Origin: Sulfitobacter geojensis
Lineage (GTDB): Bacteria > Pseudomonadota > Alphaproteobacteria > Rhodobacterales > Rhodobacteraceae
Assembly (NCBI RefSeq): GCF_000622325.1
Contig: NZ_JASE01000005.1
Coordinates: 3,348,001 to 3,412,000 of the forward strand
Length of the DNA stretch: 64,000 bases
Direction: 5' to 3'
Part shown: in pieces, positions 31,558 to 41,564 of the stretch
Layout: the number at the start of each line of letters is the position of its first letter
Position numbering within the stretch: the first letter of the stretch is position 1
Notes under the pieces: generated by a model
The model's input: the letters and a program-made list of their open reading frames with translations, nothing else
Told to the model about the DNA's origin: nothing
Database searches by the model: none
Position numbers and translations under genes: made by a program

Positions 31558-32796
31558 TCAAGGTTTCGTTTCGATCGTCGCGCTCAGCGCCCGGACTTCT
31601 GACGAAGCGACAACCGTTTTGTCCGTGACAAAATGTTCGTGGTTCGATGTGATTTGCGACAGGTCGTAGAGGTAATTTACCATGGCACCGCCCGACTGCG
31701 CCATGCCGTTTTCCGACACATCTGCCCCCGCGTGCACCGCGTGCAGTGCCGCGCCATTGCCAAGGTGGAACCGCGCAACAGGGTCAACCGGCATCCCATC
31801 ACCACGTTTTGCTTCCAACAGGTAATGCGCCGCCAATGCGCGTTGGTTTTCCGCGGTGACCGTCGGCACGTCAGCGGTCGCCAACCACTTGTTCAACCCC
31901 GGTATCGGCGACAGGGTGACAAAGTTTTTTACCGAAGGCAGATCGCGCGACAAATCGGCCGCGACCTGTTTGATCAACGAATTGCCAAAGGAAATTCCTG
32001 CGAGCCCCGCCTGACAGTTCGAAATGGAATAAAATACGGCGGTGTCCGCCTCTTCAGCCTCAATTGCGTCACGTCCGCCGGCCAGCAGATCCTGAACCGA
32101 ATTCGGAATGCCCTTGGTCAGGGCCACCTCGACAAAGATCAACGGCTCCCCCGCCATGGCAAGGTGGAAGAATCCGAAACACCGCCGGTCACCGGGTTGA
32201 AGCCGGCGGCGCAGATCGTCCCAACTGTCGATGGTATGCACCGCCTCATATGCGATGATCTTTTCAAGGATATCCGCCGGACTGCCCCAGTTGATCGGAC
32301 GCAGGACCAGAAAACCGCGGTTGAACCATGATGAAAACAAGTGCTGGAAATCCACGTCCAGCGGTTCAAGCGCGGGATGTGCGCGCAGCAACTTCAGCAA
32401 ATCCTCACGCATCGCCACCAGACGCGCCGTGGCCCCGGGCACTTGGTTCAACCGCCGGATCAATTCTTGCCGTTTGGGTTCGCAGGCCGCCGCAAAGGCA
32501 CGGTAACTGCGCTTGGACGGTTCATCGCGGTAGGTTTGCAATGTGTCGGTCACGGCCTTTGCGTCAATCTCGAGCCCATGGGTCATAAATTCGAAGAATC
32601 CGCGCTTTTCCTCTGCCGTCATCGCCGCGTAACGGTCAAGGATTAATCGCGCCAAGGTGCCACCCGACACCTCGCCGTGACTGCCCAACAGATCTTGGGC
32701 CAGCTCCGGTATGGTTCGCCCCGCAGCATCAACAGATGACGCCCCGCGATACCGGCGCTCGAATACGGTCGAGATCAGCCCGCCAAAGAAACTCAT
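31558..32796 (-). CDS. matA: Malonyl-CoA decarboxylase
   Basis: 412 aa MCD-family enzyme (acetyltransferase fold) that converts malonyl-CoA to acetyl-CoA and CO2. An N-terminal helical domain precedes the catalytic region with YSISNCQAGLAGISFGNSLIKQV (catalytic Ser) and ARFHLGNGAALHAVHAGAD (catalytic His), ending with MVNYLYDL. The ATG at 32796 overlaps the dctM stop by 4 bases. The longer frame to 32853 lies inside dctM. Confidence 0.93.
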   Translation of the reverse strand: MSFFGGLISTVFERRYRGASSVDAAGRTIPELAQDLLGSHGEVSGGTLARLILDRYAAMTAEEKRGFFEFMTHGLEIDAKAVTDTLQTYRDEPSKRSYRAFAAACEPKRQELIRRLNQVPGATARLVAMREDLLKLLRAHPALEPLDVDFQHLFSSWFNRGFLVLRPINWGSPADILEKIIAYEAVHTIDSWDDLRRRLQPGDRRCFGFFHLAMAGEPLIFVEVALTKGIPNSVQDLLAGGRDAIEAEEADTAVFYSISNCQAGLAGISFGNSLIKQVAADLSRDLPSVKNFVTLSPIPGLNKWLATADVPTVTAENQRALAAHYLLEAKRGDGMPVDPVARFHLGNGAALHAVHAGADVSENGMAQSGGAMVNYLYDLSQITSNHEHFVTDKTVVASSEVRALSATIETKP

Positions 32797-34109
32797 AGCG
32801 CGGCCCCCATCACCGCATCCGGCAACCAAGTGGCCAGACCGGGGAACAGGCACAGCAGGACGATCGCCAGGACCATGCAGCCGACAAAGGGCATTGAACC
32901 GGTCAGGATGGTTTTCAGCGATATATCAGGCGCGATGCCGTTGATCACATAAAGGTTCAGCCCCACCGGCGGAGAGATCAGACCGATTTCCATGTTGATG
33001 GTCAGCACAACAGCAAACCAGATCGGATCGAAACCGGCGGTGGTGATGATGGGCAGCAGGATCGGTGCCGCCATCAGGATCACGGCAACCGGTGGCAGAA
33101 AGAACCCTGCGATCAGCAGGAAGACGTTGACCGCGCCCATCAGAACCCAAGGGTTCACATCTAGCGTGCCGATCCAGTTGGCGATGGATTGCGTTATGTA
33201 AAGGCTCGACAACATATAGGAAAACACGCCTGCCGCCGCGATGATGAACAGGATCATCACGCTTTCCTTGGTGCTGTCGCGCAGAACGATCCACAGATCA
33301 CGCGGGTTCCACAGCTTGTAGATCACCATTGCGATGATCAGACACAGCAACGCCCCGACCGCAGCAGTTTCCGAGGGCGTCGCGACACCGCCATACATCG
33401 CGTAAAGAACGCCGACGATGATGAACAAAAATGGGAGCACCCGTGGCAGGATTTCGAATTTTTCTTTCCACGAATAGCTTGTCGCGTTCAACAATTCCTG
33501 ATCACCAGAACGCCACGTGGCATAAAGCGACCATGCCATGAACAGCGCCACCAGCATCAGACCGGGAATAACACCGGCAAGAAACAACCGGCCGATCGAG
33601 GTTTCGGTCGCGATCCCGTAGACGATCATCGTCACCGAGGGCGGGATCAGAATACCAAGCGTGCCGCCCGCCGCGATCGATCCTGCCGCGACCCCGTCAG
33701 GATAGCCGCGTTTGCGCATTTCGGGGATGCCCATCTTGCCGATGGCGGCACAGGTCGCTGGACTGGAACCGGACATGGCGGCGAACAGCGCACAAGCCCC
33801 GAGGTTGGAAATGACCAGCCCGCCCGGCACACGGGTGAGCCAGCGCTCCAATGCTTCATAAAGGTCGGCACCAGCGCGGGTGGAGGCAATTGAAGACCCC
33901 ATAATAATGAACATCGGGATCGACAGCAGGGCAAAGTTATCCAGTTTTCCGAACAGGATTTCCGGCAGCAGTTCAAGCGAACGCATGCCGTCAAACACCA
34001 TCAGAAAGCCGGTTGAAACGATCAGCAGGCCCAGCGCCACGGAGACACCGGAAAACAACACGAGGATTGTGGCGAGCGCAACAATGCCGCCAAGGGTAAG
34101 CGGATCCAT
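32793..34109 (-). CDS. matM: TRAP transporter large permease, malonate uptake
   Basis: 438 aa DctM-type inner-membrane protein with about twelve hydrophobic segments; typical motifs are SIPMFIIMGSSIA, GSSPATCAAIGKMGIPEMRKRGYP and GTLGILIPPSVTMIVYGI. It carries sodium-driven transport of substrate delivered by the periplasmic subunit. The ATG overlaps the small-permease stop by 1 base. Malonate as substrate is inferred from matA and matB downstream, as in the S. meliloti matPQMAB operon. Confidence 0.9.
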   Translation of the reverse strand: MDPLTLGGIVALATILVLFSGVSVALGLLIVSTGFLMVFDGMRSLELLPEILFGKLDNFALLSIPMFIIMGSSIASTRAGADLYEALERWLTRVPGGLVISNLGACALFAAMSGSSPATCAAIGKMGIPEMRKRGYPDGVAAGSIAAGGTLGILIPPSVTMIVYGIATETSIGRLFLAGVIPGLMLVALFMAWSLYATWRSGDQELLNATSYSWKEKFEILPRVLPFLFIIVGVLYAMYGGVATPSETAAVGALLCLIIAMVIYKLWNPRDLWIVLRDSTKESVMILFIIAAAGVFSYMLSSLYITQSIANWIGTLDVNPWVLMGAVNVFLLIAGFFLPPVAVILMAAPILLPIITTAGFDPIWFAVVLTINMEIGLISPPVGLNLYVINGIAPDISLKTILTGSMPFVGCMVLAIVLLCLFPGLATWLPDAVMGAAL

Positions 34110-34657
34110 TATACGTCCTCCAGGCCGAACGGGGTGTCGATTTTCAAGATGACCGCGACAAGATCCGCGATCAGCTGCAAAAGGAATAGGCCAAAGCCGA
34201 TGGGCATGGCGGCATATGGAATCCACAGGCGTACGCCCCAGACGGTGTCGGATTTCCAGTTCTTTTCGAACGTCAGGTGCCAGAATTCATAGCCGTACCA
34301 TAGCATGATCGCGACCATGGCAATTGACAGCGACAGGGTGCACAGCGCCATCACAAACCGCGCGCGCCGGCCCAGCATCAGCGGGATCAAATCGACGTTC
34401 ACGTGCCCCCGCAGGCGCTGCACATATGGCAAGCCGATCAGCGTCGCGCCGATGGCAAGGTAAATCACCGCTTCGGTCTGCCAAACGGTTGATCCATTCA
34501 GCACAAAGCGGATGAAAATCATCTGACAGGTGATCGCGACCGCCGCCACGATCATCGCGGCAGAACACCACCCCGCCACAGTTGAAAGAGCAGCCACAAC
34601 GCGCAGGAACAAATTGTCGCCTGTCCGCGCCACGACAGCTGAGCTTGAGCCCGCCAT
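34109..34657 (-). CDS. matQ: TRAP transporter small permease, malonate uptake
   Basis: 182 aa DctQ-type protein with four membrane helices. FMIFIRFVLNGSTVWQTEAV-like content (ITCQMIFIRFVLNGSTVW then AIYLAIGATLIGLPYVQRLRGHVNVDL) is family-typical. The ATG at 34657 is chosen because AAGGAA lies 6 bases upstream; the open frame starts 16 codons earlier. Confidence 0.9.
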   Translation of the reverse strand: MAGSSSAVVARTGDNLFLRVVAALSTVAGWCSAAMIVAAVAITCQMIFIRFVLNGSTVWQTEAVIYLAIGATLIGLPYVQRLRGHVNVDLIPLMLGRRARFVMALCTLSLSIAMVAIMLWYGYEFWHLTFEKNWKSDTVWGVRLWIPYAAMPIGFGLFLLQLIADLVAVILKIDTPFGLEDV

Positions 34658-34725
34658 ATCATTTCCTTGGATGTTCGAAAGGGAAGAAGATGGAAGGCCG
34701 CGCAAGCAGCCTTCCGACGTCAGAT

Positions 34726-35712
34726 TTACTCGACAGCCAATGCCATATCGAGCAGCTCTTGACCGTCAGGCACATCAGCAACAAAGGCTTTGTAGGACGT
34801 TTCCTGCGCCAACGCGCGCCACGCGTCAAAGTCTTCGGCGGTCATCTGCGCGATCTCGACACCTGCATCGCGGAACACTTTTTCAGATGCGGCATCCTGT
34901 TTTTTGGCTTCTTCCAGATAGAACGCTTCGGCTTTGGCCGAGGCATCCAGCAGGGCCTTTTGCTGATCGGCGTTCAACCCGTCAAACTTGGCTTTGTTCA
35001 TCAACAGGGGCTGGTACATGAACCACAAGGCCACATCGCCGGCTGGGGTGTAGCATTTGACCTGTTCGTAAATCCGGTAGGACACGAAAGACGACGAAGA
35101 TGTATTTGCCGCCGTAAGAACACCGGTTTGCATGGCATTGTAAATCTCCGACGATGCCATCGACGCGATGGAGGCCCCTGCCCCTGCCAACATCTGTTCA
35201 AACGCCTTGCCCGCGGCGCGGGTTTGCAGGCCCTTCACGTCATCGGGTGCCGTGATGCATTTGTCTTTGCCAACAAATCCACCGGCCAGATAGCCGTGTA
35301 CCAATACCATGACGTCATCGTCCGCCATTTTTTCCTCAAGCGCTTCCATAAAGGGCGAGGCACTTAGGCGGGCGGCGTGGTCGTGGTTTTTGACCATGCC
35401 CGGCATGAGCGTGAGGTTATAAGCAGGCTGTTGACCGCCGGCATAGCTGAGCGGCAGAACGGTCATATCCAGCTGACCACGGCTTAGCGGGCGATATTGT
35501 TCGCGCGGCTTGAACAGGGATTTGGAACCGAAAATCTGAATGTCCAGATCGACATCTGCCGCGGCGACTTCGTCTGCCACAATCTGTGCCACCTGATGGC
35601 GCACGTCCTTGTTGGACCATTGATGCGACAGGCGCAGCGTTTCTGATTGTGCGGCTGTGCCAAGCGTCAGGCAGGCCAATGCGGCGGCGGTTGTGAAAAA
35701 CTTAGACTTCAT
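34726..35712 (-). CDS. matP: TRAP transporter periplasmic binding protein, malonate uptake
   Basis: 328 aa DctP-family receptor. Residues 1-21 are a Sec signal (AALACLTLGTAAQS). The mature protein starts ETLRLSHQWSNKD; the substrate-anchoring Arg is expected in LQTRAAGKAFEQML (near 165), with NAMQTGVLTAANTSSSSF following. First gene of matPQMAB. GGGAGG precedes the ATG by 5 bases. Expression probably depends on the palindromic operator upstream. Confidence 0.92.
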   Translation of the reverse strand: MKSKFFTTAAALACLTLGTAAQSETLRLSHQWSNKDVRHQVAQIVADEVAAADVDLDIQIFGSKSLFKPREQYRPLSRGQLDMTVLPLSYAGGQQPAYNLTLMPGMVKNHDHAARLSASPFMEALEEKMADDDVMVLVHGYLAGGFVGKDKCITAPDDVKGLQTRAAGKAFEQMLAGAGASIASMASSEIYNAMQTGVLTAANTSSSSFVSYRIYEQVKCYTPAGDVALWFMYQPLLMNKAKFDGLNADQQKALLDASAKAEAFYLEEAKKQDAASEKVFRDAGVEIAQMTAEDFDAWRALAQETSYKAFVADVPDGQELLDMALAVE

Positions 35713-35805
35713 AGTTCCCTCCCAGGATGTGACCGGAGTTCAATGCTCCAATGCGACTGCGAGAGGTTTTCCATATCTTGCATTCCAAGTCAAATTTATT
35801 GTATA

Positions 35806-35821
35806 CAATAATTACGCTCTC
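35806..35821. promoter_or_regulatory. Perfect palindromic operator between matP and matR
   Basis: TTATTGTATACAATAA is a 16-bp perfect palindrome in an otherwise AT-rich 142-base divergent region. Its TTGTATACAA core is the usual target type for FCD-class GntR regulators. TTGCAT about 20 bases before TATACA suggests that the palindrome overlaps the matR -10 box, so autorepression is likely. Confidence 0.75.
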
Positions 35822-35854
35822 GCATTTAGCCGCGCCGCCCTATAGATATTCACC

Positions 35855-36502
35855 ATGGACATCAGACGCGCCGACAAGATCGCTCAAACGCTTGAACAGC
35901 TGGTATTTTCCGGCACCTATCGCGATGGGGAGCGGCTGGACGAACTGAAACTGGCCGAACAGTTCAAGGTGTCGCGCACCCCCATCCGTGAAGCGCTGCA
36001 CGTGCTCGTTGCCTCCGGCATGGCCGAACAAATCCCGCGCCGCGGTGTTTTTGTGCGCCAGCCCGGCCCTGTCGAGCTGATGGAGATGTTTGAAACCATG
36101 GCCGAACTCGAAGCCGCCTGTGGTCGTCTGGCCGCCACGCGGATCACCGAGGATATGCTGGCACAACTGGTCGAAGCGAATGTGAACTGCCAACAGGCTG
36201 TCGAAAAACTGGATCACGATCTGTATTACGACGAAAACGAACGGTTTCATCAAATTATCTATCGCGGTTCTGCCAACGGGTATCTTGAAAAGCAGGCGTT
36301 GCAGTTGCAAAACCGGCTAAGAGCCTACCGCAGAATGCAGCTGCGGTTTCGCGGGCGGCTGGATCAATCCATGGCCGAGCACCTTGAAATTGTCGGTGCC
36401 TTGCAAAACGAAGATGCGGACCGCGCGGCCAACGCCCTGCGCAGTCATGTGGCCGTTCAGGGCGAAAAATTTCACCGGCTAATGGCGAGTTTGAAAAACT
36501 GA
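35855..36502 (+). CDS. GntR family regulator (FCD domain) of malonate genes
   Basis: 215 aa. The N-terminal winged helix-turn-helix has GERLDELKLAEQFKVSRTPIREALHVLVASGMAEQIPRRGVFV (residues 28-70). The FCD effector domain (75-205) contains the metal-binding set D/H: DENERFHQIIYRGSAN and AEHLEIVGALQNEDADRAANALRSHV. It is divergent from matPQMAB. It equals MatR or GtrA-type regulators by context. Malonate or malonyl-CoA as effector is inferred. Confidence 0.88.
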   Translation: MDIRRADKIAQTLEQLVFSGTYRDGERLDELKLAEQFKVSRTPIREALHVLVASGMAEQIPRRGVFVRQPGPVELMEMFETMAELEAACGRLAATRITEDMLAQLVEANVNCQQAVEKLDHDLYYDENERFHQIIYRGSANGYLEKQALQLQNRLRAYRRMQLRFRGRLDQSMAEHLEIVGALQNEDADRAANALRSHVAVQGEKFHRLMASLKN

Positions 36503-36509
36503 CAGCGCC

Positions 36510-37259
36510 CTAAACCCTGCGCGCACCGCTTACGGCTGGTTCGGACAGCCCCTTTAACACACTGACCCGCTTGCGTTCGCGCGCTGATGTGCCTTTGGGC
36601 GGATACACTAATTTGGTCGCCTCGACCATAAAGGCCCCCCCGCCGAGGATCGCTGGCATATGGCGCCCCACGCGTTCGAATAGTCCGGCCGACTTCATCC
36701 AAACCCGCTGGTGCGACGGGAACTGGTACAAGGCACCCAACTGGCGTTCCGGCAAAAACTGGTGCTTCTTCAACTGCGTGTCCAACTGCCCCGGCGAATA
36801 GGGCTGCCCGAACCCGAACGGCGTTTTGTCACGCCGCGCCCAAAGCCCCGCGCGATTTGGCACGATGAAAAGAGCACGCCCGCCCGGCCCCAGAACCCGC
36901 CAGCATTCTTCCAAAAGGTCCGAGGGGCGCTCGCAAGTCTCAAGCCCGTGCAGCAGGACCAGTTTGTCCACATGCCCCGTTTCAATTGGCCACAAGGTTT
37001 CTTCGGTCAGCACCGATGTATTCGGCATGCCCGCAGGCCAAGGCATTACACCCTGCGGACCCGGCATCAGGGTAATCACCCGCTTGGCGTCTTTCAGATA
37101 GGGGCGCAGCAAGGGTGCGGCAAAGCCGAAGCCCACAACGGTCTGCCCCTTGGCCTCGGGCCAAAGTTCCAACATCCGCCCGCGCAGGCTTTTCTGCGCC
37201 GCCCGGCCCAAAGCGTGGCGATAGTAAAAGTTGCGCAGATCTTGGACGTCGAGGTGCAT
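36510..37259 (-). CDS. Class I SAM-dependent methyltransferase-like protein
   Basis: 249 aa. The motif I region [15 protein letters not shown] is degenerate compared with E/DxGxGxG, while [44 protein letters not shown] (about 97-140) is a normal methyltransferase motif II-III block. Substrate unknown. Such a gene divergent from gloB is common in Rhodobacteraceae. It ends 8 bases from the convergent GntR gene. Confidence 0.8.
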   Translation of the reverse strand: MHLDVQDLRNFYYRHALGRAAQKSLRGRMLELWPEAKGQTVVGFGFAAPLLRPYLKDAKRVITLMPGPQGVMPWPAGMPNTSVLTEETLWPIETGHVDKLVLLHGLETCERPSDLLEECWRVLGPGGRALFIVPNRAGLWARRDKTPFGFGQPYSPGQLDTQLKKHQFLPERQLGALYQFPSHQRVWMKSAGLFERVGRHMPAILGGGAFMVEATKLVYPPKGTSARERKRVSVLKGLSEPAVSGARRV

Positions 37260-37320
37260 TGCGAACCTGCCTTTGCGGTGTCACTCTGGTCAAATCATAG
37301 CAACAACAGAAAAATCCACC

Positions 37321-38088
37321 ATGCCCTTTGACCTGATCACCATTCCCTGCCTGTCCGACAACTATGCCTATCTGCTGCGCGATGGTGAAACAGGCGAAGT
37401 GGCCGTGATCGACGTACCGGAGGCCGCACCGATCAAGGCGGAACTGGATACGCGCGGGTGGACGTTAAGTCAGGTTTGGCTAACGCACCACCACTGGGAC
37501 CACGTCGACGGCTTGTCGGATCTGCTGGCCGCCTATCCCGCACAGGTCGTGGGGGCAAAGGCGGACGCAGATCGCTTGCCACCGCTGGATAATGCCGTCG
37601 CTGAAGGGGACAAAATCAAACTTGGCGCGTTGGAAGCCGAGGTATTCGATGTGTCAGGGCATACAATGAACCACATCGCATTCTATGTTGCCGCAGCGCA
37701 GGCCTGTTTTACCGCTGACAGCCTGATGGCGCTGGGATGTGGCCGCCTGTTTGAGGGCACGCCGGCGCAAATGTGGGGATCGATGCAAAAACTGATGGCT
37801 CTGCCACCTGAAACCACGATCTGTTCCGGCCACGAATACACGGCATCCAACGCCAAATTCGCGCTCACGGTTGATCCCGACAATTCGGCCCTTATATCAA
37901 GATCGAACGAAGTCGCGGCGGCACGAGCAAAGGGGCAAGCCACAGTGCCCACGTCGCTTGCAACCGAGCTGGAAACAAATCCCTTTTTGCGCCCTGCCGA
38001 TCCGGGCGTTCGCGCGACCTTGGGGATGCAAACCGCCTCCGACACAGAGGTGTTTACGGAAATCCGCAAACGGAAAGATAACTTTTGA
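37321..38088 (+). CDS. gloB: Hydroxyacylglutathione hydrolase (glyoxalase II)
   Basis: 255 aa metallo-beta-lactamase-fold enzyme that releases D-lactate and glutathione from S-lactoylglutathione. It starts MPFDLITIPCLSDNYAYLL; THHHWDHVDG (about 57-66) binds the two metals, with further ligands in SGHTMNH, FTADSL and CSGHEYT. C-terminal helix NPFLR fits. The ATG at 37321 is chosen because conserved sequence starts there; the open frame extends 30 codons into the divergent promoter. Confidence 0.95.
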   Translation: MPFDLITIPCLSDNYAYLLRDGETGEVAVIDVPEAAPIKAELDTRGWTLSQVWLTHHHWDHVDGLSDLLAAYPAQVVGAKADADRLPPLDNAVAEGDKIKLGALEAEVFDVSGHTMNHIAFYVAAAQACFTADSLMALGCGRLFEGTPAQMWGSMQKLMALPPETTICSGHEYTASNAKFALTVDPDNSALISRSNEVAAARAKGQATVPTSLATELETNPFLRPADPGVRATLGMQTASDTEVFTEIRKRKDNF

Positions 38089-38262
38089 GCGCTTTAAACA
38101 AGGCAAAACAGCAAGATCACGTGAATTGTGAGCGAATTTTACAAGAAAATGCTTGAAGACGCGCCACGATCAACCAAACTCTAATACTAAGAGGCCATGG
38201 TCGGCGCGGGGACCTGTTATACCACAGCATCCCCACCGGCCCACAGGATAAGGAGCACGCAG

Positions 38263-40584
38263 GTGCCTTCATTCTCAAATACACTTGAGCAGGCAATTCA
38301 TTCGGCATTGGCGCTGGCCAATGCAAGGCGACATGAATTCGCCACGCTGGAGCATCTGCTCCTGTCGTTGATCGACGAGCCGGACGCCGTACAGGTCATG
38401 AAGGCCTGTTCGGTCGATGTTGACGAGTTGCGCGATACGTTGGTCGAGTTTGTCGACGAGGATCTTAGCAACCTGGTCACTGATGTTGACGGTTCGGAAG
38501 CTGTGCCCACGGCCGCCTTCCAACGCGTCATCCAGCGCGCGGCAATCCACGTGCAATCGTCCGGCCGGACGGAAGTGACCGGTGCAAACGTTTTGGTTGC
38601 CATTTTTGCCGAACGCGAAAGCAATGCGGCCTACTTCCTGCAAGAACAGGAAATGACCCGCTATGACGCGGTGAATTATATTGCGCATGGTGTCGCGAAA
38701 GACCCCGCATATGGTGAAGCCCGTCCGGTTGCCGGCGCCCCCGAGCACGAGGAAGAAACCCAAGGCGTGACCGAGGGCGAAAAGAAAGAGACCGCGCTGG
38801 AGAAATACTGCGTCGATCTGAACGCCAAGTCCCGCGAAGGCGACATTGATCCGCTGATCGGACGCGATAGCGAAGTGGAACGCTGCATTCAGGTTCTCTG
38901 TCGCCGGCGCAAGAACAACCCGCTGTTGGTGGGCGATCCAGGTGTCGGCAAAACCGCCATCGCCGAAGGTCTGGCGCGCAAAATTGTCGCTGGTGAAACG
39001 CCAGAAGTGTTGGCTGACACCACCATCTTCTCGCTCGATATGGGTGCATTGCTGGCGGGTACCCGTTACCGCGGTGATTTTGAGGAACGTCTGAAAGCGG
39101 TTGTGACAGAGCTGGAAGAACATGACGATGCAGTCCTGTTCATCGACGAGATTCACACCGTCATCGGGGCCGGTGCCACATCCGGCGGCGCAATGGACGC
39201 GTCCAACCTGCTGAAACCCGCGCTTGCGGGCGGCAAACTGCGCACCATGGGGTCGACGACTTATAAGGAATTCCGCCAGCACTTTGAAAAAGACCGCGCG
39301 TTGGCGCGTCGTTTTCAGAAGATCGACGTAAACGAGCCCTCTGTCGAAGATGCGGTGAAAATCCTGAAAGGTCTGAAGCCCTATTTCGAGGATCACCATT
39401 CGGTCAAGTACACTTCCGACGCGATCAAAACCTCGGTGGAACTGGCCGCGCGTTATATCAACGACCGCAAATTGCCAGACTCCGCAATTGACGTGATTGA
39501 CGAAGCCGGTGCTGCCCAGCATCTGGTCATCGCCTCCAAGCGCCGCAAAACAATCGGCACGAAAGAGGTCGAAGCCGTCGTCGCGAAGATTGCCCGTATC
39601 CCGCCGAAAACCGTCAGCAAGGACGACGTGGTGGTGTTGAAAGACCTCGAATCCTCGCTCAAGCGCGTGGTCTTTGGGCAGGACACGGCGATCGAAGCAC
39701 TGGCATCCGCGATCAAACTGTCGCGTGCGGGGCTGCGTGAACCTGAAAAACCGATCGGTAATTACCTCTTTGCGGGTCCAACCGGTGTGGGTAAAACCGA
39801 AGTCGCCAAGCAATTGGCCGATACTTTGGGCGTTGAACTGCTGCGCTTTGACATGTCCGAGTACATGGAGAAACATGCGGTTTCCCGTCTGATTGGCGCC
39901 CCTCCCGGCTATGTCGGGTTTGATCAGGGCGGCATGTTGACCGATGGGGTTGACCAGCACCCGCACTGCGTGTTGCTGCTTGACGAAATGGAAAAGGCGC
40001 ACCCTGACGTCTACAATATCCTGCTGCAGGTGATGGACCACGGCAAGCTGACAGACCACAACGGACGCACCGTAGATTTCCGCAACGTGGTAATCATCAT
40101 GACCTCGAACGCAGGTGCCTCCGAGCAGGCGAAAGAAGCTGTCGGCTTTGGCCGTGCGCGTCGCACCGGCGAAGATACCGCCGCCATCGAGCGCACGTTC
40201 ACGCCTGAATTCCGCAACCGTCTGGATGCGGTGATCAGCTTTGGCGCTCTGCCCAAAGAGGTTATCCTGCGCGTGGTCGAGAAATTCGTGTTGCAGCTTG
40301 AAGCCCAGTTGATGGACCGCAATGTGACATTCGAACTGACCACTAAAGCCGCCGAATGGCTGGCCGACAAAGGGTATGATGACAAAATGGGCGCGCGACC
40401 TTTGGGCCGCGTGATTCAGGAACACATCAAAAAACCGTTGGCCGAGGAATTGCTGTTCGGCAAACTCGCCAAAGGTGGTGTGGTGAAAGTCGGGGTCAAG
40501 AAAGGTGAACTTGACCTGACAATTCTTGATCACGAGAAACGCCAGTTGTCAGGCGACAAGCCACCGCTTTTGACTGCAGAATGA
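38263..40584 (+). CDS. clpA: ATP-dependent Clp protease ATP-binding subunit ClpA
   Basis: 773 aa AAA+ unfoldase partner of ClpP. The N-domain (about 1-150) has [29 protein letters not shown]. Walker A motifs are GDPGVGKTA (224-232) and GPTGVGKTE (505-513), with Walker B VLFIDEIH and VLLLDEMEK. The start is GTG 38263 with ATAAGGAG 8 bases upstream; the open frame begins 22 codons earlier. It overlaps the M23 peptidase gene by 4 bases. No clpS precedes it. Confidence 0.96.
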   Translation: MPSFSNTLEQAIHSALALANARRHEFATLEHLLLSLIDEPDAVQVMKACSVDVDELRDTLVEFVDEDLSNLVTDVDGSEAVPTAAFQRVIQRAAIHVQSSGRTEVTGANVLVAIFAERESNAAYFLQEQEMTRYDAVNYIAHGVAKDPAYGEARPVAGAPEHEEETQGVTEGEKKETALEKYCVDLNAKSREGDIDPLIGRDSEVERCIQVLCRRRKNNPLLVGDPGVGKTAIAEGLARKIVAGETPEVLADTTIFSLDMGALLAGTRYRGDFEERLKAVVTELEEHDDAVLFIDEIHTVIGAGATSGGAMDASNLLKPALAGGKLRTMGSTTYKEFRQHFEKDRALARRFQKIDVNEPSVEDAVKILKGLKPYFEDHHSVKYTSDAIKTSVELAARYINDRKLPDSAIDVIDEAGAAQHLVIASKRRKTIGTKEVEAVVAKIARIPPKTVSKDDVVVLKDLESSLKRVVFGQDTAIEALASAIKLSRAGLREPEKPIGNYLFAGPTGVGKTEVAKQLADTLGVELLRFDMSEYMEKHAVSRLIGAPPGYVGFDQGGMLTDGVDQHPHCVLLLDEMEKAHPDVYNILLQVMDHGKLTDHNGRTVDFRNVVIIMTSNAGASEQAKEAVGFGRARRTGEDTAAIERTFTPEFRNRLDAVISFGALPKEVILRVVEKFVLQLEAQLMDRNVTFELTTKAAEWLADKGYDDKMGARPLGRVIQEHIKKPLAEELLFGKLAKGGVVKVGVKKGELDLTILDHEKRQLSGDKPPLLTAE

Positions 40585-41555
40585 TAAAACGGGGCCTGTG
40601 GGCCCTGTTTCTCCCCTTTGCCGGCATCGCTTCGGCAGAGGGGCTGACACTGCAGTTGCCGGTAGACTGCACTTTGGGCGATACCTGTTACATCCAGCAA
40701 TATATGGACCGCGATCCGGGTACCGGTTTTCGTGATTTCCGGTGTTCCGGCCTCAGCTACGATGGGCACAAGGGCACCGATTTTGCCTTACCCACACGCG
40801 CCGACATGCAAGCGGGCGTTAACGTATTCGCTGCTGCTGACGGTCGTGTGCGCGGTTTTCGCGACGGGATGCCCGACACCGGATATTCCGAAGAAACCGC
40901 CGCCGCCATCGAAGGTAAGGAATGCGGTAATGGCGTTGTACTGCTGCATCCCGGCGGCTGGGAAACGCAATACTGTCATATGAAACAAGGCTCTATCGCG
41001 ATCCGAAACGGGCAGACCGTAAAAGCGGGCGACCTACTGGGGCAGATCGGGCAATCCGGTCGCGCCGAGTTTCCACATTTGCATCTGTCTGTGCGTCAAG
41101 GTGGCAAACCTGTCGATCCGTTTGACCCCGACGGCACTGTCAGCTGTGCCACCCCCGGTGACAGCACGCTTTGGGCACAAACGCCCATCTACCAACCGGG
41201 GGGCATCGTCGACGTTGGGATCAGCGACAAAATGCCCGAGTATGCGGACGTAAAAGAGGGCATCGCGGCGGTCGGTTCTTTGAACGTCTCATCCCCTGCC
41301 CTGATTGTTTACGGCTTTAGCTTTGGCACGCAAAAAAATGATATCGTGCGGTTGGAAATAACTGGTCCCCAAGGCACGGTCATCAGCGAAAACCGAAAAC
41401 TCACACGGCGCCATGCGCAGGCTTTTCGTGCGGTGGGCAAGCGCCTGCGCAGCGGTGACGCATGGCCAATAGGCACCTATGTCGCCCGCGCGACTTTGCT
41501 GCGGGACGGTAAAGAGATCAGCACCCAAACAACCGAGATCCAGATAGACGGTTGA
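40581..41555 (+). CDS. M23 family metallopeptidase (LytM), exported
   Basis: 324 aa. Residues 1-19 are a Sec signal (LFLPFAGIASAEG). The LytM domain has the zinc ligands in YDGHKGTDFAL (HxxxD, about 62-66) and FPHLHLSV (HxH, near 163), with GNGVVLLHPGGWETQYCHM between. The C-terminal 120 residues form a probable beta-sandwich (LTRRHAQAFRAVGKRLRSG...). All catalytic positions are kept, so it should cleave peptidoglycan cross-links. Translationally coupled to clpA by ATGA overlap, an odd pairing of a cytoplasmic unfoldase and a periplasmic peptidase. Confidence 0.88.
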   Translation: MIKRGLWALFLPFAGIASAEGLTLQLPVDCTLGDTCYIQQYMDRDPGTGFRDFRCSGLSYDGHKGTDFALPTRADMQAGVNVFAAADGRVRGFRDGMPDTGYSEETAAAIEGKECGNGVVLLHPGGWETQYCHMKQGSIAIRNGQTVKAGDLLGQIGQSGRAEFPHLHLSVRQGGKPVDPFDPDGTVSCATPGDSTLWAQTPIYQPGGIVDVGISDKMPEYADVKEGIAAVGSLNVSSPALIVYGFSFGTQKNDIVRLEITGPQGTVISENRKLTRRHAQAFRAVGKRLRSGDAWPIGTYVARATLLRDGKEISTQTTEIQIDG

Positions 41556-41564
41556 GTTGCCCGA

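Noticed and set aside
38275..40533. 752-codon open frame antisense to clpA
   Set aside because: Same cause; His/Phe-rich translation without any family motif, while clpA on the other strand is unambiguous.
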